NCBI RefSeq assembly: GCF_013204855.1
Contig: NZ_JABMKZ010000019.1
Location: 85,192-149,191, forward strand
From: Paenibacillus alba
GTDB taxonomy: Bacteria; Bacillota; Bacilli; Paenibacillales; NBRC-103111
Direction of reading: 5' to 3'
DNA: 64,000 nucleotides
Positions 26,107 to 34,968 of the stretch are shown piece by piece. Each line of letters opens with the position of its first letter. The first letter of the stretch is position 1. Made by a program: the position numbers and the translations under genes. The notes under the pieces are model-generated. The model made no database searches, was not told the DNA's origin, and saw nothing but the letters and a program-made list of their open reading frames with translations.

Positions 26107-27627
26107 ATGGATGCAAGCTTATCGGATTCATTAGACACCGTTTCCTCCTCACTCGGTACAAACCTTATCGCTCTAAGAGCGATTTATGATAAATGCAAGG
26201 ATATCCATTTCCACGAATTCCTCATCGGGGGAACTACGCAAGCTTTCGTCGTTCATTTCGACGGCATGGTGAATCTTGAATTGCTGGACCGCGATGTACT
26301 GAGACCATTGCTTGCGGAGTCCTCCGATGAATGGAACTGTACGGAAAAGGAGCTGTCGTCCCTTATCACCATTTCCGATATCAGAGAATTGTCAACAATC
26401 CGGGAACTCACCTTCCATATATCGGCTGGAAGTGTCGGACTTTTCGTCGACGGCATTGCCACAGGCTTCTCGCTCGGTTTAGCCAAATGGGAGAAACGAA
26501 GCATCGAAGAGCCCTCGGCCGAATCGATTATTCGGGGACCGCGAGAAGGATTTACAGAAACGATATGCGTGAACACATCCATGCTTCGCAGAAAAATGAA
26601 AAGCACCTCATTGAAGATGCTCGCTTACCATATAGGCAAGCATACGCAGACTGAGGTGGTTATCGTCTATATGGAAGGCATTGCGAATGAATCGCTCATC
26701 GAGGAAGTTCAATCGCGGATTAATGATATCGAAATTGACGGCATTTTGGAAAGCGGCTATATCGAGGGGCTGATTGAGGATAATCCTTTTTCGCCATTCC
26801 CGCAAATTCAAGTGACAGAGCGGCCGGACGTCGTCTGCGCAGCGCTATTAGAAGGGAAAGTTTCTATTTTAGTGGATGGAACACCTGTTGCTTTAATTGC
26901 GCCTGCCACATTATTCTCGCTCTTGCAATCGCCGGAAGATTACTATCAACGATTTATCATCGGTACCTGCATTCGGTGGCTGCGTTATATATTTTTTTTC
27001 ATTACCCTCTTATTGCCTTCCTTGTATGTATCGATCCTGACCTTTCATCAAGAGATGGTGCCTACCTCCCTGCTGCTCAGTATTGCGAAATCCAGAGAGG
27101 ACATCCCGTTTCCCGCGCTCATCGAGGCGCTTCTCATGGAGGTGGCTTTCGAAGCGCTCCGCGAAGCTGGCGTTCGCCTGCCCAAGCAAGTCGGCGCAGC
27201 CGTCAGTATCGTAGGCGCCTTAGTTATCGGCCAAGCAGCAACCTCCGCTGGGCTGGTCTCTTCCCCTATGGTAATGGTCGTCGCTATAACGGGGATCGCG
27301 TCCTTCATGATGCCGCAGTACGCCACCGGCATCGCTTTGAGAATGCTTCGATTCCCTATTATGTTTCTATCTGGCATGTTGGGACTGCTGGGGCTCATGC
27401 TTGGGTTCATTCTCATTGTAATCCACCTGTGCTCCCTGCGCTCGCTGGGTGTCCCTTACCTTCAGCCGCTTGCTCCGATCAAAGCTTCGGAATTAAAGGA
27501 TGTTCTTATTCGTGCGCCCATCTGGTCGATGCGGACACGCCCTAAATTTACTGGAAGGTCGAATGACATCCGACAGCCTTCTGGACAAAAGCCTGAAAAA
27601 GCCAAAGGGAATGAATCTCATGATTGA
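26107..27627 (+). CDS. Spore germinant receptor subunit A (GerA family)
   Basis: 506 residues. A large hydrophilic N-terminal domain (1-290, with two subdomains; FHEFLIGGTTQAFVVHFDGMV and RGPREGFTETICVNTSMLRRKMKS are family signatures) is followed by about five membrane helices and a basic cytoplasmic tail. It sits in the spore inner membrane and oligomerises with B and C subunits as a nutrient-gated ion channel. AAGGAG precedes the ATG. First gene of a five-gene operon A-B-C-D-B2 probably transcribed in the forespore by sigma-G; which germinant it senses cannot be inferred. Confidence 0.93.
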   Translation: MDASLSDSLDTVSSSLGTNLIALRAIYDKCKDIHFHEFLIGGTTQAFVVHFDGMVNLELLDRDVLRPLLAESSDEWNCTEKELSSLITISDIRELSTIRELTFHISAGSVGLFVDGIATGFSLGLAKWEKRSIEEPSAESIIRGPREGFTETICVNTSMLRRKMKSTSLKMLAYHIGKHTQTEVVIVYMEGIANESLIEEVQSRINDIEIDGILESGYIEGLIEDNPFSPFPQIQVTERPDVVCAALLEGKVSILVDGTPVALIAPATLFSLLQSPEDYYQRFIIGTCIRWLRYIFFFITLLLPSLYVSILTFHQEMVPTSLLLSIAKSREDIPFPALIEALLMEVAFEALREAGVRLPKQVGAAVSIVGALVIGQAATSAGLVSSPMVMVVAITGIASFMMPQYATGIALRMLRFPIMFLSGMLGLLGLMLGFILIVIHLCSLRSLGVPYLQPLAPIKASELKDVLIRAPIWSMRTRPKFTGRSNDIRQPSGQKPEKAKGNESHD

Positions 27628-28708
27628 AAAAGGCAAAATATCGCCCATGCAGCTGGCCATCATTATGCATCCAACCATTATTTCCACTGCAGCCCTGAGT
27701 GTTCCATCGATTACGACGCTCACAGCGGGCATTGATATGTGGATGACACCGATGATTGCCTCACTTGTAGGCTTATTGACGGTTTACATCGTATATCGGT
27801 TATGTCTCAAGTTTCCCGACCTTACTTTCGTCCAATATTCGCAAGCCATTTTGGGTTCGTACGCGGGAAAAGCCATTGCGATATTTTTTTCGGGAGCGCT
27901 TATCTATACGAACGGTCTTGTGCTGCGGGAATATGGTGAATTCGTTATTGGCGATTTTCTGCAAGAGACACCTATGCTCTTCGTCATTGCTTGTATGGTT
28001 GCTGTCAGCGGGTACGCCGTCTATGCAGGACTGGAAGTACTAAGTCGAGCTTCACAGATATTGATACCCGCGGCAGTGCTGATCATTTTCTCCATGGTGG
28101 TCTTGATGAGTCCCGGTTTTCAAGTAAAGCAAATGTTTCCGATTCTGGGAAATGGACTGCTCCCCCCCTTGCTTGGATCCATTGTTCCATCTTCTTGGTT
28201 TTCTCAATTTTTTATCCTTTCGTACCTGCTCCCCTACGTGAACAACCGAAATACCGTGTTGAAATGGAGCTTCATAAGTGTCGCCTTGGTAATGATAACC
28301 TTGCTAGCGATAAACCTTTCCGTTTTATTCATGTTCGGTACACTGACTCAGGGGTTTAATTATGCTTTCTTGATTGCCGTGCGCTACATTTCGATTGCTG
28401 ATTTCTTAGAGCATGTAGAATCTCTTCTAATGGCTATTTGGCTTATTGGTATATTCATCAAAGTAGCTCTTATTTATTATGCAACTGTCTTGGGAATTGC
28501 CCAACTTGCCGGGCTTGCCAATTACCGTCCGCTTATCGTCCCTGTTGGTGTTTTAACTATTTTGCTCAGCATTTGGGTAGCGCCTAACTTTCAGGAATTA
28601 AAGCATATCTTGGGGACAAGCCTGCCTTTTTTTTCATTGCTTGTGCAGCTTATCTTGCCCTCCTTACTGCTCATTGCGGTGTCGGTTAAAGGGGCTTTCA
28701 AACGATGA
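27620..28708 (+). CDS. Spore germinant receptor subunit B (GerB family permease)
   Basis: 362 residues, ten predicted membrane helices, APC-superfamily fold of GerAB-type subunits, which hold the germinant-binding pocket. The start is the ATG at 27620, overlapping the A-subunit stop by 8 bases; AAGGGA lies 9 bases before it. An upstream in-frame ATG at 27611 touches that ribosome binding site and is less likely. Family signature stretches: TLTAGIDMWMTPMIASLVG and YTNGLVLREYGEFVIGDFL. Confidence 0.92.
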   Translation: MIEKGKISPMQLAIIMHPTIISTAALSVPSITTLTAGIDMWMTPMIASLVGLLTVYIVYRLCLKFPDLTFVQYSQAILGSYAGKAIAIFFSGALIYTNGLVLREYGEFVIGDFLQETPMLFVIACMVAVSGYAVYAGLEVLSRASQILIPAAVLIIFSMVVLMSPGFQVKQMFPILGNGLLPPLLGSIVPSSWFSQFFILSYLLPYVNNRNTVLKWSFISVALVMITLLAINLSVLFMFGTLTQGFNYAFLIAVRYISIADFLEHVESLLMAIWLIGIFIKVALIYYATVLGIAQLAGLANYRPLIVPVGVLTILLSIWVAPNFQELKHILGTSLPFFSLLVQLILPSLLLIAVSVKGAFKR

Positions 28709-29919
28709 GCATCAAGCACATAGCACCTATTTTTCGATTAAGTCTCTTATCCGGACTGTTGATCTTCCTGCTGACGGGATGCTGGGATCGCATTGAAGTC
28801 AATGATTTGGCCCTAGTAACTGGGGCAGCTATTGATAGATATGACGACCATTCGATTGAATTGTCCGTGCAAATATTTGTTCCACGAGGGTCCAGCAGCG
28901 GCACCTTGGAAAGCGGCAGTACAAAAGGGGGAGAAACTGGCAATCAGTCTTCCTATGTAAGATCAGCTCACGGTACGAATCTTGCTGATGCCCTTTCCCA
29001 CTTGCAAGAGAAACTGCCTAGGAAGGTTTTCTGGGGACACACGGAGGTAATCATCTTCGGGGAAGCTGTTGCGCGAAGCGGCATTCGTGACGACCTCGAT
29101 TATTTCATGAGAGCTCCTCAACCACGAGAACGAGCCTATATGTATGTCACCAAAGGACAAGGCCGCGATTTCCTTGAAATGAGCACCAAGCTTGAGCGGA
29201 ATACAGCGGAGGTATTGCGGGAAATTTCCAAAAGCAAAATTACCTTAAGTGTAACCCTATCGGATTTGGCTCAAATGCTTGCAAGTGGTTCCAACTCGGC
29301 TGCATTGCCGTATTTGGAGCTGCTCGCTCCTTTAACTACGAATAACTCGGATAAGACGGAAAGCTTTTTGAACGCAACAGCTGTTTTTAAGAGTGACAAA
29401 ATGGTTGGCAAAATCGACGATCGTACGACCCGAGGCATTCTTTGGCTCAGAGATGAGATTAAGCAAGCGGTCATTACGGTAACTCCCGAAGGCGAGAAGG
29501 GGACGGTTTCAGCCAACCTTATTCGCAGCAAAACGAAGCTGGAGCCTATCATTAAGGATGGAAAATGGCAGATGAACGTCTGGATTCAAACGGAAGATGA
29601 CGCGCTTCAGAATACAACGATGCTCAATTTGGTCGCTGACCCCAAAGCACTCCAAATCGTCCAAAACGCCTTGAACGATGACATTGGGAGTCGTGTTCGA
29701 ATGGCTTTAGACAAAGTGCAGCTTGATTTAAAAGCAGATATTTTTGACTTTGCCGGCGAATTTCATCGCGTTTATCCCAAAGAGTGGAAGAAAAATCAAA
29801 ATCGTTGGGACGAACTATTTCCCACGGTAGAGGTCGCCATTCATGCACAAGCCAAAATGCTGCGTCCCGGTTTATCCAGTATCAAAGCGAGGGAATCTGT
29901 AAAGGAGAGTGCTAAATGA
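28705..29919 (+). CDS. Spore germinant receptor subunit C (Ger(x)C lipoprotein)
   Basis: 404 residues. Lipobox LLTGC at about residues 22-26 followed by the hallmark CWDRIEVNDLALVTG, the conserved N-terminus of GerAC-family lipoproteins on the outer face of the spore inner membrane. Later motifs GTNLADALSHLQEKLPRKVFWGHTEVIIFGE and the C-terminal YPKEWKKNQNRWDELFP are also typical. Its start overlaps the B stop by 4 bases. Confidence 0.93.
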   Translation: MSIKHIAPIFRLSLLSGLLIFLLTGCWDRIEVNDLALVTGAAIDRYDDHSIELSVQIFVPRGSSSGTLESGSTKGGETGNQSSYVRSAHGTNLADALSHLQEKLPRKVFWGHTEVIIFGEAVARSGIRDDLDYFMRAPQPRERAYMYVTKGQGRDFLEMSTKLERNTAEVLREISKSKITLSVTLSDLAQMLASGSNSAALPYLELLAPLTTNNSDKTESFLNATAVFKSDKMVGKIDDRTTRGILWLRDEIKQAVITVTPEGEKGTVSANLIRSKTKLEPIIKDGKWQMNVWIQTEDDALQNTTMLNLVADPKALQIVQNALNDDIGSRVRMALDKVQLDLKADIFDFAGEFHRVYPKEWKKNQNRWDELFPTVEVAIHAQAKMLRPGLSSIKARESVKESAK

Positions 29920-30143
29920 CGAGTAAAGGGGTCCCCTTACTCATGCTTGGTTGCTTACTCGTCACCATCTATCAATGGCTTCGATTGAGAAGCGCTCCAA
30001 GAAATGAAAAGATTGCTTACCTCTCGATTCTAGCTTTGTGCTGGATTCTTGCTATTTCCTTGGTGATCAATCCGCAACTGCCAGGTCCCTCCCAAGTGAT
30101 AGAAGTCTTCTTCGGTCCCCTCGGCAAACTCATCGATAAATAA
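29916..30143 (+). CDS. Small GerD-subunit-like two-helix membrane protein of the germinant receptor
   Basis: 75 residues with two hydrophobic helices (VPLLMLGCLLVTIYQWL and IAYLSILALCWILAISLVI). Starts within the stop codon region of the C gene (4-base overlap). Small two-helix D subunits are known next to some ger operons in Bacillus, where they modulate receptor function; the size, topology and position match. No relation to the GerD lipoprotein. Confidence 0.75.
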   Translation: MTSKGVPLLMLGCLLVTIYQWLRLRSAPRNEKIAYLSILALCWILAISLVINPQLPGPSQVIEVFFGPLGKLIDK

Positions 30144-30157
30144 AGGAGGAGCTTCCT

Positions 30158-31249
30158 ATGGATATGAGGATTAGCGGGAAACAACTGTTCTGGATGATGC
30201 TCACGATGCAAATGGGGATGACCATCTTGCTCACCATTAATCCGTCCATTCAGGCAGCCAAGCAGGATGCCTGGATCTCAACCTGCTGCGCCTCACTTAT
30301 TGGCATAGGTATCGCATTTGTTTGTTCTCGATTAAGCTTGCTATACCCGAGACAAACCTTCGACACCTATGTCAAAAGTCTCTTTGGCCGCCTCTTCGGG
30401 AATGTGCTTATCTTTATTTATTTTGTTTTCTGGTATTCCGTTCTTGCCATCATTTTACGGCAGTATGCTGAATTCATTATTGCCACGATATTGCCAAGAA
30501 CGCCCCCGTTGCTGCCAATGATGGGCATTCTCCTGGTTGCCATCTATGTGACTTATGCCGGGATTGAAGCCATCGGTAAAAGCAGTCAAATCCTAGGCCC
30601 GATTGCTCTGCTGGGTATCATCATTCCGCTTCTGCTTAGCATCAAGAGTATTCGGATCAACAACATTTTGCCAATATACGTTGACTCTGGCCCTATCACC
30701 ATTCTGCAAGGAGCGCTTCCCTCTTCCTCGTTCCTAGGGGATTGCATCATGCTGCTGGTGTTATTCAGGTTTCTTGCCAATCCGCAAACAGGAGTAAAAC
30801 CAGCCTTGCTGGGAGTAGGCTTGGCTGGTTTATTAACTAGTATTTCGACTTTTTTAATTATTTCTGTTTTTGGCCACAGTGTTTCATCCGGTCATACCTA
30901 TCCTTACTTTAATTTGGTACGCTATATTTCCTATTTTGATTTCTTTCAAAATTTGGATTCCATCGTAATTGCTATTTGGATCATTGGCGTTTTCATTAAA
31001 GTATCCCTTTATTTCTTCGTATGCACCTATGGGACCGCACAAGCCATTGGCATTAGAAAATGGCGAAAGCTGATGTGGTTCGTGGCGCCGACCGTCCTCT
31101 TGTTGGCACTCATTCCTCGTGACTTTATCGATAGCTCCGTCTTTTTCCCTCAAAAAATTGCCATCCCCATCCTCTTGCCTCTGCATATGATCGCCTTGCC
31201 CTTGCTGATGTGGGCAGTGGCAGCATTCCGAAATCGCAAGCGGGAGTAG
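30158..31249 (+). CDS. Second GerB-family permease subunit
   Basis: 363 residues, about ten membrane helices, same family as the B subunit at 27620 but clearly diverged (MRISGKQLFWMMLTMQMGMTILLTINPSIQAAKQDAWI). AAGGAGG precedes the ATG by 8 bases. A receptor operon with two B subunits can give alternative complexes with different germinant specificity; in B. megaterium and others, exchangeable B subunits change what is sensed. Its stop is only 5 bases from the convergent kbl stop. Confidence 0.9.
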   Translation: MDMRISGKQLFWMMLTMQMGMTILLTINPSIQAAKQDAWISTCCASLIGIGIAFVCSRLSLLYPRQTFDTYVKSLFGRLFGNVLIFIYFVFWYSVLAIILRQYAEFIIATILPRTPPLLPMMGILLVAIYVTYAGIEAIGKSSQILGPIALLGIIIPLLLSIKSIRINNILPIYVDSGPITILQGALPSSSFLGDCIMLLVLFRFLANPQTGVKPALLGVGLAGLLTSISTFLIISVFGHSVSSGHTYPYFNLVRYISYFDFFQNLDSIVIAIWIIGVFIKVSLYFFVCTYGTAQAIGIRKWRKLMWFVAPTVLLLALIPRDFIDSSVFFPQKIAIPILLPLHMIALPLLMWAVAAFRNRKRE

Positions 31250-31254
31250 GCCCT

Positions 31255-32433
31255 TTAAGAAATCAACCCAAATTCCCGGCCAACCTTCTGCAGGCTGCTG
31301 AGTGCAAAAGCAAGATCATCTTGCGTATGCTGCGCGGTCACAATTAGCCTGACCCGCCCCTTGTCCATGGCAACTGTGGGATACACAATGCCCTGCGCGA
31401 AGATGCCTTCCTCCAGCAGCCGATCGGAAAACCGCATGGTTTGCGCGGGATCGCCAATGATAATCGGAATAATCGGCGTTTCGCTCGCTCCTGTGTCAAA
31501 CCCCAGCTGTTTCAAGGCAGCGCGGAAACCATTCGCATTGTCCCATAGCTGCGTGACCAAACTTTCGCTCTCCTGCAGCACTTGAATAGCGGCTAAGCAT
31601 GTAGCCGCAACTGCCGGCGGCTGCGACGTACTGAACAGAAACGGCCGCGCCGTATGAATCAGGTGCTCCTTCAACAGCTGCGCGCCAGCTACATAGCCGC
31701 CTACAGCGCCGATCGCTTTGGATAAGGTGCCGATCTGAATGTGCACGCGGCCGTGAAGACCAAAATGGTCGGTCGAGCCCTTGCCATTTTTACCTAACAC
31801 ACCGCTCGCATGGGCATCGTCAACATAAACAATGGCATCATAAGCTTCTGCCAATTGAACAATATCGGGAAGTGGCGCGATATCCCCATCCATGCTGAAG
31901 ACGCCGTCCGTCACGACTACACGCTTGCGGAAATGCTGGGTTTCTTTGAGAACAGCCTCAAGCTGATCCATGTCCTTGTGGGCAAAAATTTTGCGGCTCG
32001 CCTTGGTCAGACGGATGCCGTCAATAATGCTCGCATGATTCAATTCGTCGCTGATGACCACATCGTCAGCCCCCAGAATTGAAGATAGCGCCCCTTGATT
32101 CGTTGTGAAGCCGGACTGAAACACAAGCGCCGCTTCGGTGCCTTTGAATTTGGCCAGCTCCATTTCGAGCTCTTCATGAATATCGAGAGTTCCTGTAATC
32201 GTTCGCACCGAACCGCTGCCTACGCCGTATTTATCGATAGCGTTGATAGCCGCTTCCTTCAGCTTGGGATGATGCGTAAGTCCTAAATAGTTATTGGAGG
32301 ACATCTGAAGAATGCGTCTTCCGTTCAGATTCATCCACGTGTCGGAGCCGCTTTCCCAAACTTTGATTGAACGGTATCGCCCTGCTTGCTTCCAGGCTTC
32401 AATATCGGCAGCCAAATCTTTCAAATAATTCAT
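31255..32433 (-). CDS. kbl: Glycine C-acetyltransferase (2-amino-3-ketobutyrate CoA ligase)
   Basis: 392 residues, PLP-dependent alpha-oxoamine synthase family. Pyridoxal lysine in GTLSKAIGAVGGY, cofactor aspartate in YVDDAHASGVLG, GSGSVRTITGT and RPFLFSTSQPP motifs are as in Kbl. It cleaves 2-amino-3-ketobutyrate with CoA to glycine and acetyl-CoA, the second step of threonine breakdown. BioF is a relative, but the neighbouring tdh gene settles the assignment. Follows tdh by 13 bases; GGAGGAGG precedes the ATG. Confidence 0.95.
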   Translation of the reverse strand: MNYLKDLAADIEAWKQAGRYRSIKVWESGSDTWMNLNGRRILQMSSNNYLGLTHHPKLKEAAINAIDKYGVGSGSVRTITGTLDIHEELEMELAKFKGTEAALVFQSGFTTNQGALSSILGADDVVISDELNHASIIDGIRLTKASRKIFAHKDMDQLEAVLKETQHFRKRVVVTDGVFSMDGDIAPLPDIVQLAEAYDAIVYVDDAHASGVLGKNGKGSTDHFGLHGRVHIQIGTLSKAIGAVGGYVAGAQLLKEHLIHTARPFLFSTSQPPAVAATCLAAIQVLQESESLVTQLWDNANGFRAALKQLGFDTGASETPIIPIIIGDPAQTMRFSDRLLEEGIFAQGIVYPTVAMDKGRVRLIVTAQHTQDDLAFALSSLQKVGREFGLIS

Positions 32434-32446
32434 AAAATCCTCCTCC

Positions 32447-33487
32447 TTAGTGTAAAAATACGATTTTCCCGCATTGTCCTTGCTCCATTAAATGAAAAGC
32501 TTCCTCATATTGATCAAGTCTGAAACGGTGGGTAATGACGGAAGCCAAATCCAGTCGCTTCTGGTTCAGCAAGCCTTTCATTTGATACCAGGATTCGTAC
32601 ATTTTGCGCCCAGTAATCCCTTCCACTCGCAGTCCCTTGAAAATAATTTGATTAGTGACGTCCAAACTAACTTCTCTCGTCGGAATGCCCAGCAGAGAAA
32701 TTCTTCCTGCCTTAGCCGCAGCTTTAAAACCATCAGCTATCGCCTGAGGATTGCCGGACATCTCAAGCACGACCTCCACGCCTTCTCCATCCGTCAAAGC
32801 AAGCAAAGCTTCCGATGTACGCGTTTCCAAAGCATTGATAATGTGATCGGCCCCCATCTCCAAAGCCATTTGCAAGCGGCTTGCGTTGATATCGACGGCA
32901 TAGATCACCCCGGCTCCACAAGCTTTTGCTACTTTAATCGCCAGCAATCCAATCGGCCCTACGCCAATGATCGCAACCGATTTGCCCACGATATCACCTG
33001 ACAAAACCGTCTGCACCGCGTTGCCAAGCGGGTCTTGCAAACAAGCGATCTCATATGGCAGCTTCGGATCGTTATGAATAATATTACTGGCCTTCACCAC
33101 CGCAAACTCAGCAAAACAGCCAGGCGCTGTAATGCCAAAGCTTTTCGTATTCGGGCATACATGGGAGTTTCCGGTTCGGCACGCTTTGCAATTCCCGCAT
33201 ACCATATGTCCTTCTGCCGACACCTGGTCACCGATCTTAATGCCTGTCACGCGTTTACCGATTTCCACCACAATACCGGCAAACTCATGCCCAAACACAT
33301 TTGGGGTAATCACCGTTTGGTCCGCCCATGCATCCCAGTTGTAGATATGCAAGTCCGTTCCGCAGATCGAAGTTGCCTTGATTTGAACGAGTACTTCGTC
33401 CTCTCCACAAGTCGGAACAGGTACTTCTTTAAGAACAGCCCCCGGGCCCCTGTGATCTTTCACTAATCCAATCATCGTTTCGCCCAT
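32447..33487 (-). CDS. tdh: L-threonine 3-dehydrogenase
   Basis: 346 residues, zinc-dependent medium-chain dehydrogenase. Catalytic zinc ligands in ATSICGTDLHIYNWD and FGHEFAG; structural zinc cysteines in CGNCKACRTGNSHVC; NAD site VAIIGVGPIGLLAI. It oxidises L-threonine to 2-amino-3-ketobutyrate for Kbl. I start at the third in-frame ATG (33487), 7 bases after GGGGGA; the earlier codons overlap that site. Divergent from an XRE-cupin regulator that probably controls tdh-kbl. Confidence 0.95.
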   Translation of the reverse strand: MGETMIGLVKDHRGPGAVLKEVPVPTCGEDEVLVQIKATSICGTDLHIYNWDAWADQTVITPNVFGHEFAGIVVEIGKRVTGIKIGDQVSAEGHMVCGNCKACRTGNSHVCPNTKSFGITAPGCFAEFAVVKASNIIHNDPKLPYEIACLQDPLGNAVQTVLSGDIVGKSVAIIGVGPIGLLAIKVAKACGAGVIYAVDINASRLQMALEMGADHIINALETRTSEALLALTDGEGVEVVLEMSGNPQAIADGFKAAAKAGRISLLGIPTREVSLDVTNQIIFKGLRVEGITGRKMYESWYQMKGLLNQKRLDLASVITHRFRLDQYEEAFHLMEQGQCGKIVFLH

Positions 33488-33628
33488 ATTCATTCCCCCA
33501 CGCAAAAAGTGTAATATATTGTACGTATGTGCGTTTTAATGCTTATATATACGATACTACACGAATGTATGTTATATTGTAAATAGGCTTTGATAAAAAT
33601 ATGAACCGCTAACATAGGAGGAATAACA

Positions 33629-34189
33629 ATGAACGAACCCATACATAAAATGGTAGGCCGAAAGCTTCTGAACATTCGTAAAACCCGAGGGTTAAGCTTA
33701 GATCAAGTGGCGGAGCTGACAGGCGTCAGCAAGGCAATGCTGGGGCAAATCGAACGTGGAGATTCCAATCCAACGATATCCGTATTATGGAAAATTGTAA
33801 GCGGACTGCAGATTTCATTCACGAGCTTAATTGAAGAGGATCAACCCAAAATCACGATTGTCCGGGCTGCCGAGCTTTCCCCCTTCGAGGAGGAAGACGG
33901 AAACTACCGCGCCTACCCGCTGTTCCCTTTTCATCCGCAGAAAAGCTTTGAAGTGTACACGGTAGAGATGGAAGCCGGATGCTTCCATGCATCTGATCCC
34001 CATAATGAAGGGGTGGAAGAGTACATTTTGATGGTTTCAGGCAAGCTGGAAGTAACGATCGCCCAAGAAAGCTATACCCTTGGCGCTCAGGATGCGATCC
34101 ATTTCTCGGCGGATCGCCCGCATATTTATAAGAATGTTTCTGACACGAAAGTCGTCTATAAGACCTTAATCTATTATCCTTCTTCCTAA
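33629..34189 (+). CDS. XRE-family regulator with C-terminal cupin sensor
   Basis: 186 residues. Helix-turn-helix at residues about 10-65 (LLNIRKTRGLSLDQVAELTGVSKAMLGQIERGDSNPTIS) and a cupin barrel at about 110-180 (VEEYILMVSGKLEV...DAIHFSADRPHIYKN). Such proteins sense a small amino-acid-like ligand in the cupin. Divergent from tdh-kbl, with an AT-rich 140-base control region between them containing repeats such as ATTGTACGTATGT and AATGTATGTTATATTGTA. AGGAGG is 7 bases before the ATG. Confidence 0.88.
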   Translation: MNEPIHKMVGRKLLNIRKTRGLSLDQVAELTGVSKAMLGQIERGDSNPTISVLWKIVSGLQISFTSLIEEDQPKITIVRAAELSPFEEEDGNYRAYPLFPFHPQKSFEVYTVEMEAGCFHASDPHNEGVEEYILMVSGKLEVTIAQESYTLGAQDAIHFSADRPHIYKNVSDTKVVYKTLIYYPSS

Positions 34190-34203
34190 AATCCAACCAA
34201 CAC

Positions 34204-34232
34204 GGGAGAAGAAAACAAGCTTCTCCCTTTTT
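34204..34232 (+). terminator. Terminator after the XRE-cupin gene
   Basis: GGGAGAAG and CTTCTCCC form a perfect 8-bp stem followed by TTTTT. Confidence 0.9.
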
Positions 34233-34314
34233 CATACAGCCGCCCACATATTCCTTTTTTTATGGGGAATATTATTTCTGTTGGAACGTATTTCACAGAA
34301 AAGGCGGATGATCT

Positions 34315-34956
34315 ATGAAGGGCACAGTCAAAATGATTGTTCTCAATATTGTTCTCCTCGTCATTCTTGTCGGAGGAGCAGGGCTTGGCTACTACTTTTA
34401 CAATCGTTCGATCAATTATTTGACCACGAATAATGCACAAATAACAGGCGAACAGATCGCCGTCAGTCCTTCTGCAGCCGGGAAATTGACGGATTGGTAC
34501 GGAGAAATCGGCAAGAAGTATTCGCAAGGCGAGCGAATTGGCAGTGTTTTAACGTCAACGAATTCAGTGGATATCACGGCACCTAAGGCAGGAACCATCG
34601 TTCAACAAAATGCCGTTGTCAATGCCATCGTATCGCCCGGCATTCCGCAAGCCTATCTGTACGACTTGGATCGGTTATGGGTAACAGCGAATGTGAAAGA
34701 AACAGATTTGAATGATGTGAAAGTCGGGCAGGCTGTGGACATCTACATTGATGCTTTTCCGGGAACAACCCTAATGGGAAGAGTGGAGCAACTGGGATTA
34801 GCGACAGCCGGGACATTCTCGCTTATGCCTGCGTCCAATACGAATGGCAATTACACGAAAGTCACGCAGGTTGTTCCTGTTACCATTTCGCTGGAAGGAA
34901 ATCGCGGGTTGGGGATTATTCCGGGCATGAGTGTCACGGCTCGTATCCATAAGTAA
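34315..34956 (+). CDS. HlyD/EmrA-like membrane fusion protein
   Basis: 213 residues, one N-terminal membrane helix (IVLNIVLLVILVGGAGLGYYF), then a short adaptor: TNNAQITGEQIAVSPSAAGKL and a late barrel IDAFPGTTLMGRVEQLG...VPVTISLEG. It lacks the long coiled-coil hairpin of Gram-negative EmrA, normal for Firmicutes with no outer membrane. Partner of the downstream DHA2 exporter, 12 bases away. Confidence 0.9.
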   Translation: MKGTVKMIVLNIVLLVILVGGAGLGYYFYNRSINYLTTNNAQITGEQIAVSPSAAGKLTDWYGEIGKKYSQGERIGSVLTSTNSVDITAPKAGTIVQQNAVVNAIVSPGIPQAYLYDLDRLWVTANVKETDLNDVKVGQAVDIYIDAFPGTTLMGRVEQLGLATAGTFSLMPASNTNGNYTKVTQVVPVTISLEGNRGLGIIPGMSVTARIHK

Positions 34957-34968
34957 GGGAGCAATTCG

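Noticed and set aside
31255..32433. 8-amino-7-oxononanoate synthase (BioF)
   Set aside because: Same enzyme superfamily, but it is next to tdh and no biotin genes are present.
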